From positions 12,099 to 76,098 of the forward strand of contig JAZLLU010000002.1 of the NCBI GenBank assembly GCA_045598285.1: 64,000 nt of DNA, read 5' to 3'. The first letter of the stretch is position 1; every line of letters begins with the position of its first letter. Of this stretch, positions 7,556 to 15,462 are shown in pieces. The translations under genes and the position numbers were made by a program. The stretch comes from RGIG5612 sp045598285. Lineage in GTDB: Bacteria > Bacillota > Clostridia > Lachnospirales > Lachnospiraceae. The notes under the pieces were generated by a model that worked only from the letters and a program-made list of their open reading frames with translations, had not been told where the DNA came from and did not search any database.

Positions 7556-8683
7556 TTAGTTAAGAACTTTGATGATAGGAGTCTTTGTGCATGCACCGCT
7601 CTTATCCCATACCATTGTTCCTGTTACGCCTGCGTATGAGAAATCTTTGTCTGTAATTGTTTTAACTAAGATATCTGCAAGTGATGCTGCATCGATTGTT
7701 ACATCTTTGCATCCTGCTTTTTCAAGGCAAGCTTTAAGTGTATACATACAATCATATCCATCAGCTGCGAATTGATCTGGTGCAACACCATATTTTTCTG
7801 TGTAAGCTTTTACGAAAGCTGCTGTCTTTTCATCAGTTGATTCAGCATCGAATGGTGTGATGTAGCTGATTGGGTTTTTAACTGTATCATCTAACAATGG
7901 TGCAAGTCCATCAAAACCATCGCATCCGAAAAGCACGATGTCTGCATGTCCTGAACTTGTGCACTCTCTTGCTACAAGGTTAGCTTCTGTATAATAGAAT
8001 GGGCAGAAGATAACGTCGCAGTCTTTAAGCATTTCAACCTGAGCTGAAAAGCTCTTCTTGTTATCAGCATCGAATGTAGCTGTCTTAAAATCAACTTTTA
8101 AGTTTTTCATTTCTGATACGAATGCATCATAGATACCTGATGAGTATGTATCTGATGTGTCATAGATACAACCAATGTTTTTGTATGTTTTTGTAAGTTC
8201 CTGTGCTGCTAATGTTCCTTGGTCAGGATCGCCAAAGCATACACGGAAAGCTGTATCACCAGTTTCGATAACTGATGCTGCTGATGCAGAAGGTGTAAGG
8301 AAGAACAAGTGCGCTTGAGCTGCTTGTTGTCCGAAAGCTTCTGCTGAGCCAGATGTTACAGAACCAAGAGAAGCTTGCATTCCCCAGTCCATTAATTGAC
8401 CAAATCCAGTTGTTGCATCTGCAGCTGCTGCCTTATCGTCAATAACTTTGATTTCAATATTGAAACCATTTACGCCACCTGCTGCGTTAATTTCTTCCAT
8501 AGCAAGTGTTGCGCCATTTTGAACAGAAATGCCGTATGATGAAGCATCGCCTGTTAAAGGACCAGTCCAACCGATTTTCCACTTGCCATCGCCTGAACCT
8601 TGTTTCTTACCGCATGCAGCGAAACATGTTACTGCAAAAACGAGTGTCAAAACAACTGCTAAGATTTTTGCTGTTTTTTTCAT
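7556..8683 (-). CDS. livK: ABC transporter substrate-binding lipoprotein (LivK/BraC type)
   Basis: Extracytoplasmic receptor of the transporter, 375 residues. A lysine-led hydrophobic signal peptide ends in the lipobox FAAC, so the mature protein is lipid-anchored through Cys at about residue 24. The periplasmic-binding-protein type I fold begins with KWKIGWTGPLTGDASSYG and continues with MEEINAAGGVNGFNIEIKVIDD, typical of Leu/Ile/Val-binding proteins. The start has GAGGA seven bases upstream. It is the first gene of the operon and lies after the serS-tRNA unit. Ligand not determinable here. Confidence 0.95.
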   Translation of the reverse strand: MKKTAKILAVVLTLVFAVTCFAACGKKQGSGDGKWKIGWTGPLTGDASSYGISVQNGATLAMEEINAAGGVNGFNIEIKVIDDKAAAADATTGFGQLMDWGMQASLGSVTSGSAEAFGQQAAQAHLFFLTPSASAASVIETGDTAFRVCFGDPDQGTLAAQELTKTYKNIGCIYDTSDTYSSGIYDAFVSEMKNLKVDFKTATFDADNKKSFSAQVEMLKDCDVIFCPFYYTEANLVARECTSSGHADIVLFGCDGFDGLAPLLDDTVKNPISYITPFDAESTDEKTAAFVKAYTEKYGVAPDQFAADGYDCMYTLKACLEKAGCKDVTIDAASLADILVKTITDKDFSYAGVTGTMVWDKSGACTKTPIIKVLN

Positions 8684-8723
8684 ACTTTTCCTCTTTCTTG
8701 TCTGTTGACAAACGAATTTTTAA

Positions 8724-8741
8724 TTTAGACTTTTGTCTAAA
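8724..8741 (-). terminator. Hairpin directly after tRNA-Arg
   Basis: TTTAGAC and GTCTAAA pair around AAAA, starting at the base after the tRNA discriminator on the minus strand and followed by TTAAAAATT. It may end the serS-tRNA transcript or guide 3' processing; the U-run is weak. Confidence 0.5.
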
Positions 8742-8813
8742 CACCTCCTACAGGAATCGAACCTGTAACTAGCCCTTAGGAGGGGCTTGTTATATCCATT
8801 TAACTAAGAAGGC
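8742..8813 (-). tRNA. tRNA-Arg (anticodon CCU)
   Basis: A full cloverleaf can be drawn on the minus strand: acceptor GCCTTCT / AGGAGGT (with G-U at the end pair), D stem GTTA / TAAC with GG in the loop, anticodon stem AGCCC / GGGCT around CTCCTAA, and T arm ACAGG TTCGATT CCTGT. The anticodon is CCT, reading AGG. Length is 72 nt without an encoded CCA. Its first base directly follows the serS stop codon, so it is almost certainly cut from the serS message by RNase P. Confidence 0.92.
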
Positions 8814-10097
8814 TTACTTTATTTTTTCAATCACATCTTTTTTAAGATATGGTCTAAGTACTTCCGGTATAACTACGCTGCCGTCAGCTTGCTGGAAATT
8901 TTCCATAATTGCTGCTGTTGTTCTTCCGATTGCAACGCCACTGCCGTTCAGTGTATGAACGAATTCTGCTTTATCTTTAGGAGAGTTTTTATATTTAATG
9001 TTTGCTCTTCTAGCTTGGAAACTTTCAAAGTTTGAGCATGAACTTATCTCAACATACCTGTTGTAACTTGGCATCCAAACTTCGATATCGTACTTCATCG
9101 CTGCTGTGAAACCTAAATCGCCAAGACAAATTTTTACTACTCTATAAGGAAGTCCAAGCAGCTGCAAAACTTCTTCTGCATCATTCGTTAACTTTTCAAG
9201 TTCTTCGTAAGAGTCTTCCGGTTTTGTAAATTTTACAAGTTCAACTTTGTTGAATTGATGTTGGCGGATAAGCCCTCTTGTGTCACGTCCTGCACTTCCA
9301 GCCTCAGCTCTAAAGCATGCAGTGTATGCGCAGTGTTTTATTGGAAGATCGTTGCCGTCGAGTATCATGTCGCGATACATGTTAGTTACTGGAACTTCTG
9401 CTGTTGGTACAAGGAAATATTCTTTTCCATCACCAAAAACTTTGTAGGCGTCTTCTTCAAATTTTGGAAGCTGGCCCGTTCCGGTCATGCTTTCTCTTGA
9501 AACCATAAAAGGTGGGAACACTTCTGTGTAGCCGTGCTTTTCGGTATGGGTGTCAAGAAAGAAGTTCATAATAGCTCTTTCAAGTTTTGCGCCATCGTTT
9601 CTATAAACTGTAAAGCGGCTTCCGCTTATTTTTGCTGCTGTTTCAGGATCTAAAATTCCTAGCTCTTCGCCTAAGTCCCAATGTGCTTTTGGTTCGAAAT
9701 CAAACTTTGTAGGTTCGCCCCACTTTCTAATCTCAACATTATCTTCATCCGTCTTTCCGGCTGGAACTGTTGGGTGTGGGATGTTTGGAATTGTAAGCAT
9801 CCAATCGTTAAGTGCCTTGTCGGCTTCGGCTACTTTAGCATCGAGCCCTTTTATTTTTTCAGAAAGTTCTTTCATCTCGGCCATAATGCTACTTGTGTCT
9901 TCGCCAGCTTTTTTCATTTGAGGAATTTGCTTTGAAACTTTATTTTGCTCAGCTTTTAAGGTTTCAACTTCACCCAAAAGATTTCTTCTATTTTCATCGA
10001 GTGTTTTAAATTGCTCGAGGTCGAATTCTTCGTTTCTATTTTCGAGAGCTTTTTTAACCCCGTCAAAATCTGTTCTAAGTAATTTAATATCTAACAT
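8814..10097 (-). CDS. serS: Seryl-tRNA synthetase
   Basis: Class II aminoacyl-tRNA synthetase charging tRNA-Ser. The 427-residue length is standard. An N-terminal antiparallel coiled-coil arm (about residues 25-105, heptads rich in E, K and L) contacts the long variable arm of tRNA-Ser. The catalytic core shows motif 2 (FRAEAGSAGRDTRGLIRQHQF) and motif 3 (GSGVAIGRTTAAIMENFQ). Its ATG overlaps the parB stop by one base (TAATG), so it is translated from the parAB message. There is no T-box leader, because the gene has no leader of its own. Confidence 0.97.
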   Translation of the reverse strand: MLDIKLLRTDFDGVKKALENRNEEFDLEQFKTLDENRRNLLGEVETLKAEQNKVSKQIPQMKKAGEDTSSIMAEMKELSEKIKGLDAKVAEADKALNDWMLTIPNIPHPTVPAGKTDEDNVEIRKWGEPTKFDFEPKAHWDLGEELGILDPETAAKISGSRFTVYRNDGAKLERAIMNFFLDTHTEKHGYTEVFPPFMVSRESMTGTGQLPKFEEDAYKVFGDGKEYFLVPTAEVPVTNMYRDMILDGNDLPIKHCAYTACFRAEAGSAGRDTRGLIRQHQFNKVELVKFTKPEDSYEELEKLTNDAEEVLQLLGLPYRVVKICLGDLGFTAAMKYDIEVWMPSYNRYVEISSCSNFESFQARRANIKYKNSPKDKAEFVHTLNGSGVAIGRTTAAIMENFQQADGSVVIPEVLRPYLKKDVIEKIK

Positions 10098-10984
10098 TAT
10101 TTTGCTCCCTTGTTTATAATTCCATAAATTCTGTCGAGTTCATCTTCGGAATAATAATTGATTTCAATTTTACCTTTGCCTTTGTCGCGACGATTTATTT
10201 TTACTTTTGTTCCGAGTGCTGCGCCTAACTTCTTTTCTAAATCTTTATAAACGAAAGCCATATCATCTTTTTTCTTTTCGCCTTTTTTCTTCGCTTTGCC
10301 CTCGCATAAAGCCTTAACTAAATCTTCTGTTTGGCGAACACTTAAACTTTTTTCAACTATGTCTTTAGCAAGTTTTAATTGTTTATCTTTGCTTTCGATT
10401 CCTAAAAGAGCCCTTGCATGTCCCGCGCTAAGCGCACCGTCAACTAACATTTTTTGAACTTCCTCGTGAAGTTTAAGAAGTCTCATTGCGTTAGTGATAA
10501 CTGTTCTACTTTTTGAAACTCTTTTAGCAAGCTCGTCCTGAGTTAATTTATAATCATCAATTAATTTTTTATAGCTTTTTGCTTCTTCGATAGGATTTAA
10601 ATCTTCTCTTTGAATATTTTCAATGAGCGAAATTTCTGCAATTTCTTTTTCGGAATAATCTTTAATTACAACTGGAACTTCTTTTAAGCCAGCTTTCTTT
10701 GCGGCTCTCCACCTTCTCTCTCCTGCAATAATCTGATAATAGTCATCTTTCTTGCAAACAACGATAGGTTGGATGATTCCATATTGCTTGATTGACTGAG
10801 TAAGTTCTTCTAAAGCTTCTTCGTCAAATTTTTTTCTTGGCTGTTCTCTATTTGGCTCAATCATTGAAGTCTTAAGAGATACCACATCCTTGTCATCATT
10901 TGATTTTTTAATTTCTTCTACTTCTGATGGAATTAACAAATCCAATCCTTTGCCAAGACCACCTATTCCTTTTTTCTTTGCCAT
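10097..10984 (-). CDS. parB: Chromosome partitioning protein ParB (Spo0J)
   Basis: CTP-dependent DNA clamp that loads at parS and organises the origin. I start it at MAKKKGIGGLGKGLDLLIP (10984), with AGAAGG eight bases upstream and the conserved GGLGKGLDLL opening; an upstream in-frame ATG at 11032 has no ribosome site. The N-terminal CTP-binding domain has GERRWRAAKKAGL and ENIQREDLNPIEEA, followed by the helix-turn-helix (KLTQDELAKRVSKSRTVITN) and a C-terminal dimer domain. Product 295 residues. Three candidate parS sites lie 1-5 kb upstream. Confidence 0.96.
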   Translation of the reverse strand: MAKKKGIGGLGKGLDLLIPSEVEEIKKSNDDKDVVSLKTSMIEPNREQPRKKFDEEALEELTQSIKQYGIIQPIVVCKKDDYYQIIAGERRWRAAKKAGLKEVPVVIKDYSEKEIAEISLIENIQREDLNPIEEAKSYKKLIDDYKLTQDELAKRVSKSRTVITNAMRLLKLHEEVQKMLVDGALSAGHARALLGIESKDKQLKLAKDIVEKSLSVRQTEDLVKALCEGKAKKKGEKKKDDMAFVYKDLEKKLGAALGTKVKINRRDKGKGKIEINYYSEDELDRIYGIINKGAK

Positions 10985-11072
10985 AGAAACCTTCTCTTTC
11001 GATTTTCTTCCTATATAAATGTTCTTATTCATGTTTCGCTGTGTTTACTCGCTGCGGAACATGTCCCGCTTA

Positions 11073-11837
11073 CTAATCTCTTCTTGAGATAACTTCTGAA
11101 GCTAAAAGCCTGTAGCTGTCTGCTCCTGTCGACGTTGGCGCATAAGCGGTTATCGGCATTCCATAACTAGGTGCTTCTGCGAGACGAACATTTCTAGGAA
11201 TTATTGTGTTATATATATTTTCTTTTAATGTCGCTTTAACATTTTCAACTACTTGTAAAGAAAGTTTCGTTCTTGCATCGAACATTGTGAAAACCACGCC
11301 TTCGAGTTTTAAGTTGGGATTTAGTTTTTTCTTTACAAGATTTATTGTGTGTAACAATTGTGAGAGTCCTTCGAGTGCATAGTACTCGCACTGGATTGGG
11401 ACAAGCACCGTGTCCGCTGCTGCCATCGCGTTAACTGTTAACATGTTTAGCGATGGTGGACAGTCAATTAATATAAAATCATAGTTGTCTTTTACGGGAT
11501 CTAGAATCTTCTTTAAGTAATATTCTCTGTCGTCCATGTCAATTAAATCAATTTCGGCGCCAGATAGATTAATATTAGAAGGAAGAACCCAAAGGTTTTT
11601 AAACTCGGTTTCAACAAGGCACTCATTGAATGTTGTTTTTCCAACAAACAGCTCGTAAAGTGTAATCTCTAAGTTCCTCTTGTCGATACCAACGCCACTA
11701 GAAGCATTGCCCTGAGGGTCAAGATCAACCAATAAAACTTTCCTATTCTCTTCTGCTAATGCAGCTGATAAATTTATTGTGGTAGTAGTTTTTCCCACGC
11801 CACCTTTTTGATTTGCAACTGCAATAATTCTGCCCAT
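11073..11837 (-). CDS. parA: Chromosome partitioning ATPase ParA (Soj)
   Basis: Deviant Walker A ATPase (KGGVGKTTTTINLSAALA at residues 11-28) that binds DNA non-specifically, is stimulated by ParB and in Bacillus also controls DnaA. The 254-residue length is typical of chromosomal Soj; Walker A' and B appear as LLVDLDPQGNAS and FILIDCPPSLNML. GGGAG precedes the ATG. It heads parA-parB-serS, with a promoter at 11904-11933 and a one-mismatch parS just behind it. Confidence 0.97.
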   Translation of the reverse strand: MGRIIAVANQKGGVGKTTTTINLSAALAEENRKVLLVDLDPQGNASSGVGIDKRNLEITLYELFVGKTTFNECLVETEFKNLWVLPSNINLSGAEIDLIDMDDREYYLKKILDPVKDNYDFILIDCPPSLNMLTVNAMAAADTVLVPIQCEYYALEGLSQLLHTINLVKKKLNPNLKLEGVVFTMFDARTKLSLQVVENVKATLKENIYNTIIPRNVRLAEAPSYGMPITAYAPTSTGADSYRLLASEVISRRD

Positions 11838-11903
11838 AAAATTTCTCCCAATTCCAATTTGCTTGTATTAAAAAAATACATTTCTGGAATATAATTAAAG
11901 CGC

Positions 11904-11933
11904 ATTATATCACACAAAAAACCTTGATTTCAA
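11904..11933 (-). promoter_or_regulatory. Promoter of parA-parB-serS
   Basis: On the minus strand TTGAAA (-35) and a perfect TATAAT (-10) are 18 bp apart, with the -10 about 67 bp before the parA ATG. The parS-like site at 11951-11966 lies just upstream of the -35, so bound ParB could influence this promoter. Confidence 0.75.
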
Positions 11934-11950
11934 GCACTTTTTTTCGTTTT

Positions 11951-11966
11951 TGTTCCACGTGAAACA
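11951..11966. promoter_or_regulatory. parS-like site, one mismatch
   Basis: TGTTCCACGTGAAACA differs from the palindromic parS consensus TGTTTCACGTGAAACA at one base. It lies in the parA upstream region of about 316 bp, which otherwise holds two promoters and the iterons. Confidence 0.85.
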
Positions 11967-12038
11967 GTTTCAATTTTGCCCTTCAATAAGTGAATTTTAT
12001 TCATCTTAAAGCATATTTCATTTCATGTTACGGACATT

Positions 12039-12117
12039 TCTTGAAAAAGTGTAAGTTTTGTGCAAAAACTTCTTGAAAAAGTGTAAGTTTTGTGCAAAAA
12101 CCTCTTGAAAAAGTGTA
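12039..12117. repeat. 32-bp iterons upstream of the AAA ATPase
   Basis: Two full copies (12039 and 12071) of a 32-bp unit starting TCTTGAAAAAGTGTAAG, plus 15 bases of a third (12103). Only one base differs between the full copies. The third copy supplies the -35 box of the downstream promoter, so the array looks like a set of protein-binding sites controlling the ATPase gene. Confidence 0.9.
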
Positions 12118-12132
12118 GAAAAGTGGTATTAT
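12105..12132 (+). promoter_or_regulatory. Promoter of the DUF4143 ATPase gene
   Basis: TTGAAA (12105-12110), a 16-bp spacer and TATTAT (12127-12132) are followed by GAGGT and the ATG at 12154. The -35 lies inside the third iteron, so a repressor bound to the iterons would block RNA polymerase. Confidence 0.65.
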
Positions 12133-12153
12133 TAACGTGCGAGGTAATAAAAT

Positions 12154-13491
12154 ATGATTGTAAGAAAAGCTGAAAAATACATAAATAACTGGATTAACCA
12201 TCCTAAACGTGCATTGTTGGTAGCTGGTGCGCGACAAGTTGGAAAAACATATACTATTCGAAAATGTTTAACCCAGTCTAATTGTAACTATATTGAACTA
12301 AACTTAATTGAAAATCCGGAATTTGTACTCGCACTAGAACAATCAACTAGTATTGAAGACTTAAAACTAAATATTTCTGCTTTAAAAAATGTAACTTTTG
12401 TGGACAACGAGTCTTATTTGTTTATTGATGAAGTTCAGGAGTGCGCAGATATTATTACTAAAATAAAATTTTGGGTTGATGACGGAAGAATCAAATTTAT
12501 ACTAAGTGGGTCTTTATTAGGCATTGAACTTAAAAATTTAAGGTCTGCCCCTGTTGGTTACGTAGAAGAGCTTGATATGTATCCGCTAGATTTTGAAGAG
12601 TTCCTTATGGCGAGCAATGTAACTTTAGAAACTATAGATTATTTGAAAAATTGCTTTCTTAATTTGATTCCTATAACAGATGTGATAAACAATAAAATGT
12701 TTGCCCATCTTAATAGATATTTAGTAGTTGGCGGAATGCCTGCGGCCGTAAATGCTTATATTGAAACTGGAAATCTTGGTGAAGTTTCAACAATTCAAAA
12801 AAACGTTATACGACAATATAAAATGGATTTTACAAAATATGAAACCCGAGATAAAAAGCTTATGTTGTCTGCAATTTATGACCAAATTCCTTCCCAGCTA
12901 TTGAAACAAAATAAACGTTTCAATTATTCGGATATAGAAAAAAAATTAAGATTTGAAAGATTAGAAAACAGCTTTTTATGGCTTAAATATGCCGGGGTCG
13001 CAATTGCAACGCTAAATTCCACGGAACCAAGAATTGCGCTAACCCAGAATGCTAAAAGTAGTTTGCTAAAATTATATTCATCAGATGTTGGGCTCTTAAC
13101 CTACCAATACGGCACTGCTCTAAGATCGAAAATACTCTTTGATGATAATAAAATTAACCTCGGTGGCGTATACGAGAATTTTGTAGCACAAGAATTGCAT
13201 GCACATGGATACCCCTCATATTTCTATAACAATCACAATATTGGAGAACTTGATTTCTTAATAGAACACAATGGTACTGTATTGCCTATTGAAGTAAAAA
13301 GCGGAAAAGATTATTATGTGCATAGTGCCATTACTAAAGTGACAAATAACAAAGAGTATCAAATAAAAGCATCTTATGTGTTTGCAAATTGTAACATTGA
13401 AAAACAAGATAAAATTAAATACTGCCCTATATACATGTGTGCATTTTTAAATGATAAAATCGAATATCCTATACTAAGCTTGGATATTTAA
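12154..13491 (+). CDS. AAA ATPase with C-terminal DUF4143 domain
   Basis: A 445-residue P-loop ATPase of a family abundant in Clostridia and Bacteroidetes whose role is not established. Walker A is GARQVGKTYT at about residue 25, Walker B is YLFIDEVQEC near residue 89, and the sensor-like LSGSLLGIEL follows. The C-terminal DUF4143 part contains YENFVAQELHAHG and ELDFLIEHNGTVLPIEVKSGKD, a D-x(n)-E-x-K nuclease-like (PD-(D/E)XK) pattern. The gene runs on the plus strand, against the fork and against its neighbours, between rsmG and parA, a pair usually adjacent in Firmicutes, so it is probably an insertion. Expression is probably controlled by the iterons upstream. Confidence 0.93.
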   Translation: MIVRKAEKYINNWINHPKRALLVAGARQVGKTYTIRKCLTQSNCNYIELNLIENPEFVLALEQSTSIEDLKLNISALKNVTFVDNESYLFIDEVQECADIITKIKFWVDDGRIKFILSGSLLGIELKNLRSAPVGYVEELDMYPLDFEEFLMASNVTLETIDYLKNCFLNLIPITDVINNKMFAHLNRYLVVGGMPAAVNAYIETGNLGEVSTIQKNVIRQYKMDFTKYETRDKKLMLSAIYDQIPSQLLKQNKRFNYSDIEKKLRFERLENSFLWLKYAGVAIATLNSTEPRIALTQNAKSSLLKLYSSDVGLLTYQYGTALRSKILFDDNKINLGGVYENFVAQELHAHGYPSYFYNNHNIGELDFLIEHNGTVLPIEVKSGKDYYVHSAITKVTNNKEYQIKASYVFANCNIEKQDKIKYCPIYMCAFLNDKIEYPILSLDI

Positions 13492-13609
13492 TCCGTTTAT
13501 TACCTACAAAAAATTTTTAAGGTGGTGGAGTTAAAATAATTCCGCTTTGCGTTTGCCATGCGTTGAAAAAAATACAATTTTGATTTATAATATAAGTTCA
13601 AGGATACGG

Positions 13610-14404
13610 ATGAATACAATGAACTTTGGTAAGAAATTATTTAAAATTTTATCTTATATGTTTGGCATAGGCCTTATTATTGCAGGCATAAATGCTTTCT
13701 TTGCGTTTGTTGAAGGGCGCATTCATAATTCTAACGTTCCAGAAGATGGCAAAATTTATATGTGGAAGTATGGAAAGATTTTCTATACAAAAAGAGGTAA
13801 GGGCTCTCCTGTTATTTTAGTGCACTCTCTTTCACCGGATCATTCCGGCAAGAACTTAGCCACACTAACTCAGCACCTTGGCCTTACGCACACTGTATAT
13901 ACTATAGACCTTTTAGGCTTCGGTCTTTCTGATAAGCCATGGATTACTTATACAAATTTCGTATATGCGACATTGCTAAATAATTTTGCAAAAGATATTA
14001 TCGGAGAGAAAACTTCTATAGTTGCATGTGAGGATTCTGGACTTTTTGCTTTGCAGGCAAACAAACTTTCCCCGGAAACTTATGATAAAGTTGTTTTGTT
14101 AAATCCAGCAACATCAGAAAAGATTCGTATTAAGAAGTCTGTCGGCATTTTCCTTAAAAAGCTTTTAGACTTCCCATTAATTGGAACCTTCTTGTTTAAT
14201 ATTTATAGTTTGGTTGGAGCTACTCCTTTTGATAAAGAAGGTAGGCATGTTATGGCAAGCCGCTTGGCTGGTCATTTAACGGTTTCTATTAATAGAAAGC
14301 CGAACTTCATTCGTTCTAATGTTGTTATTCTTGAAAAGAAACAGAATAAAAACTTTACTTATGGCGATATTTCGTCAGTTCTTTTGTTTGATGCTTTTAA
14401 TTGA
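13610..14404 (+). CDS. Alpha/beta-hydrolase-like membrane protein lacking the usual nucleophile
   Basis: The start is taken at MNTMNFGKK (AAGGA five bases upstream), giving 264 residues. One N-terminal transmembrane segment (about residues 13-32) is followed by an alpha/beta hydrolase fold: VILVHSLSPDHSG, then YTIDLLGFGLSDKP, both family hallmarks. At the nucleophile elbow, where GxSxG is expected, the sequence reads VACEDSGLFALQ, so the usual Ser position is Glu. The protein also ends soon after the lid region, before the usual acid and His segment. It may be a pseudo-enzyme or a decaying gene. It overlaps the end of rsmG by 8 bp tail to tail. Confidence 0.82.
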   Translation: MNTMNFGKKLFKILSYMFGIGLIIAGINAFFAFVEGRIHNSNVPEDGKIYMWKYGKIFYTKRGKGSPVILVHSLSPDHSGKNLATLTQHLGLTHTVYTIDLLGFGLSDKPWITYTNFVYATLLNNFAKDIIGEKTSIVACEDSGLFALQANKLSPETYDKVVLLNPATSEKIRIKKSVGIFLKKLLDFPLIGTFLFNIYSLVGATPFDKEGRHVMASRLAGHLTVSINRKPNFIRSNVVILEKKQNKNFTYGDISSVLLFDAFN

Positions 14405-15179
14405 TTGGTGATTTAGAAGGCTTTCCAGCACGGCGCGGATATTTATCTGGCGTCGTATTTTTTTTATTTATTACGATTAATGCTCTTTTTCCATAATTTT
14501 CTGGAAGTTCATATTCTATAATATTTTCTATTTCTCCACCTAGTTCCTTAATAGCATTTCTTGCATTTTGAATTTCTTCTTTGCAATCAGCTGCTTTATA
14601 GAAAATTGCATATCCACCTTGTTTTATAAACGGCAAAGAATATTCTGCAAGTACCGCCATGTCTGCAACGGCTCTGGAAACGCAAATGTCAAAAGACTCT
14701 CTTAAAGGGGCTCCGGTTTTTGCTAAATCTTCAGCTCTGCCGGCAATAGCTTTTATATCTTTAAGCCCTGTTTTTTCAATAACTTCGTCTATAAAATTGA
14801 TTCTTTTATTAAGGGAATCTGCGAGTAAAAACTCGAATTTTGGAAGGGCAATTTTGAGTGGAATTCCCGGGAATCCTGCGCCTGTTCCGATGTCTAAAAT
14901 TCTACATCTTGTGGTCTCTTTTTCGGCGTCGCTACAAGGGCAACTTTCCTTTATTTTCAAGGCTTTTTCCATAATTAGTGGTGCTGCGGCAAGTGAGTCT
15001 ACCATATGTTTAATCTCTACTTCTTTTTCATCAGTAATTGCCGTTAAATTCATGACTTTGTTGCGATCTATAAGTAGTGTTTCAAAAGCATCGAACTTCT
15101 CTATCATTTCACTAGTAAGTTCGATGTTTTTGGTCTTGGCGTGTTCTTTTAATATGTCAAATTGTTTCACGTGAAACAT
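14397..15179 (-). CDS. rsmG: 16S rRNA (guanine-527-N7)-methyltransferase
   Basis: SAM-dependent methylation of G527 in 16S rRNA. The 260 residues include the SAM loop RILDIGTGAGFPGIPLKIALP and the family C-terminus YPRRAGKPSKSPI. The first codons (MFHVKQF) are themselves the parS site at 15163-15178, so the DNA partition signal is also the coding start; the same N-terminus occurs in other Firmicutes. Normally next to mnmG; here about 900 bp of repeats intervene. Confidence 0.96.
   Translation of the reverse strand: MFHVKQFDILKEHAKTKNIELTSEMIEKFDAFETLLIDRNKVMNLTAITDEKEVEIKHMVDSLAAAPLIMEKALKIKESCPCSDAEKETTRCRILDIGTGAGFPGIPLKIALPKFEFLLADSLNKRINFIDEVIEKTGLKDIKAIAGRAEDLAKTGAPLRESFDICVSRAVADMAVLAEYSLPFIKQGGYAIFYKAADCKEEIQNARNAIKELGGEIENIIEYELPENYGKRALIVINKKNTTPDKYPRRAGKPSKSPIN
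15163..15178. promoter_or_regulatory. parS site, perfect
   Basis: TGTTTCACGTGAAACA is an exact 16-bp palindrome matching the ParB (Spo0J) consensus. It overlaps codons 1-6 of rsmG. Confidence 0.97.
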
Positions 15180-15251
15180 TCCTCCTTGTCACTTATTAAT
15201 CTTATTCTATCTGCCAAATCTTTTCAAGTGAAAGTTGCCAGTAACGCGGAT

Positions 15252-15421
15252 GTCAAAACAAGGCTCCGCAAAACGGCACATGACGTTCTAGATTCGCTGC
15301 GCGTCGGCGAAACCGTGTTCCGGCTCGGACTCCGGATGGAACGGAGATCCTCGCCGAAACCACCGCCGCGCAGCTTATCAAGAACCCATGGCTTATTGTT
15401 TTGCCGGAGTCTTGTTTTGTC
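15252..15421. repeat. Long stepped GC-rich hairpin
   Basis: Nested inverted repeats pair in order. The outer arms are GTCAAAACAAGGCTCCG with CGGAGTCTTGTTTTGTC near-complement, then GCTGCGCG with CGCGCAGC, then CGGCGA with TCGCCG, and finally CTCCG with CGGAG around a GATGGAA loop. GC content is well above the surroundings. Open frames here lack ribosome sites, so I read it as a structured intergenic element rather than a gene. Confidence 0.65.
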
Positions 15422-15462
15422 TGCCGCTAAAGGCCCAGCAACAACGCGCAGCGTAGTTAAAA

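Noticed and set aside
10985..11032. Longer ParB N-terminus starting MNKNIYIG
   Set aside because: No ribosome site precedes it, while MAKKKGIGGLGKGLD has AGAAGG and matches the family start.
12039..12117. CRISPR-like array
   Set aside because: The 32-bp units are directly abutting with no spacers, and no cas gene is present.
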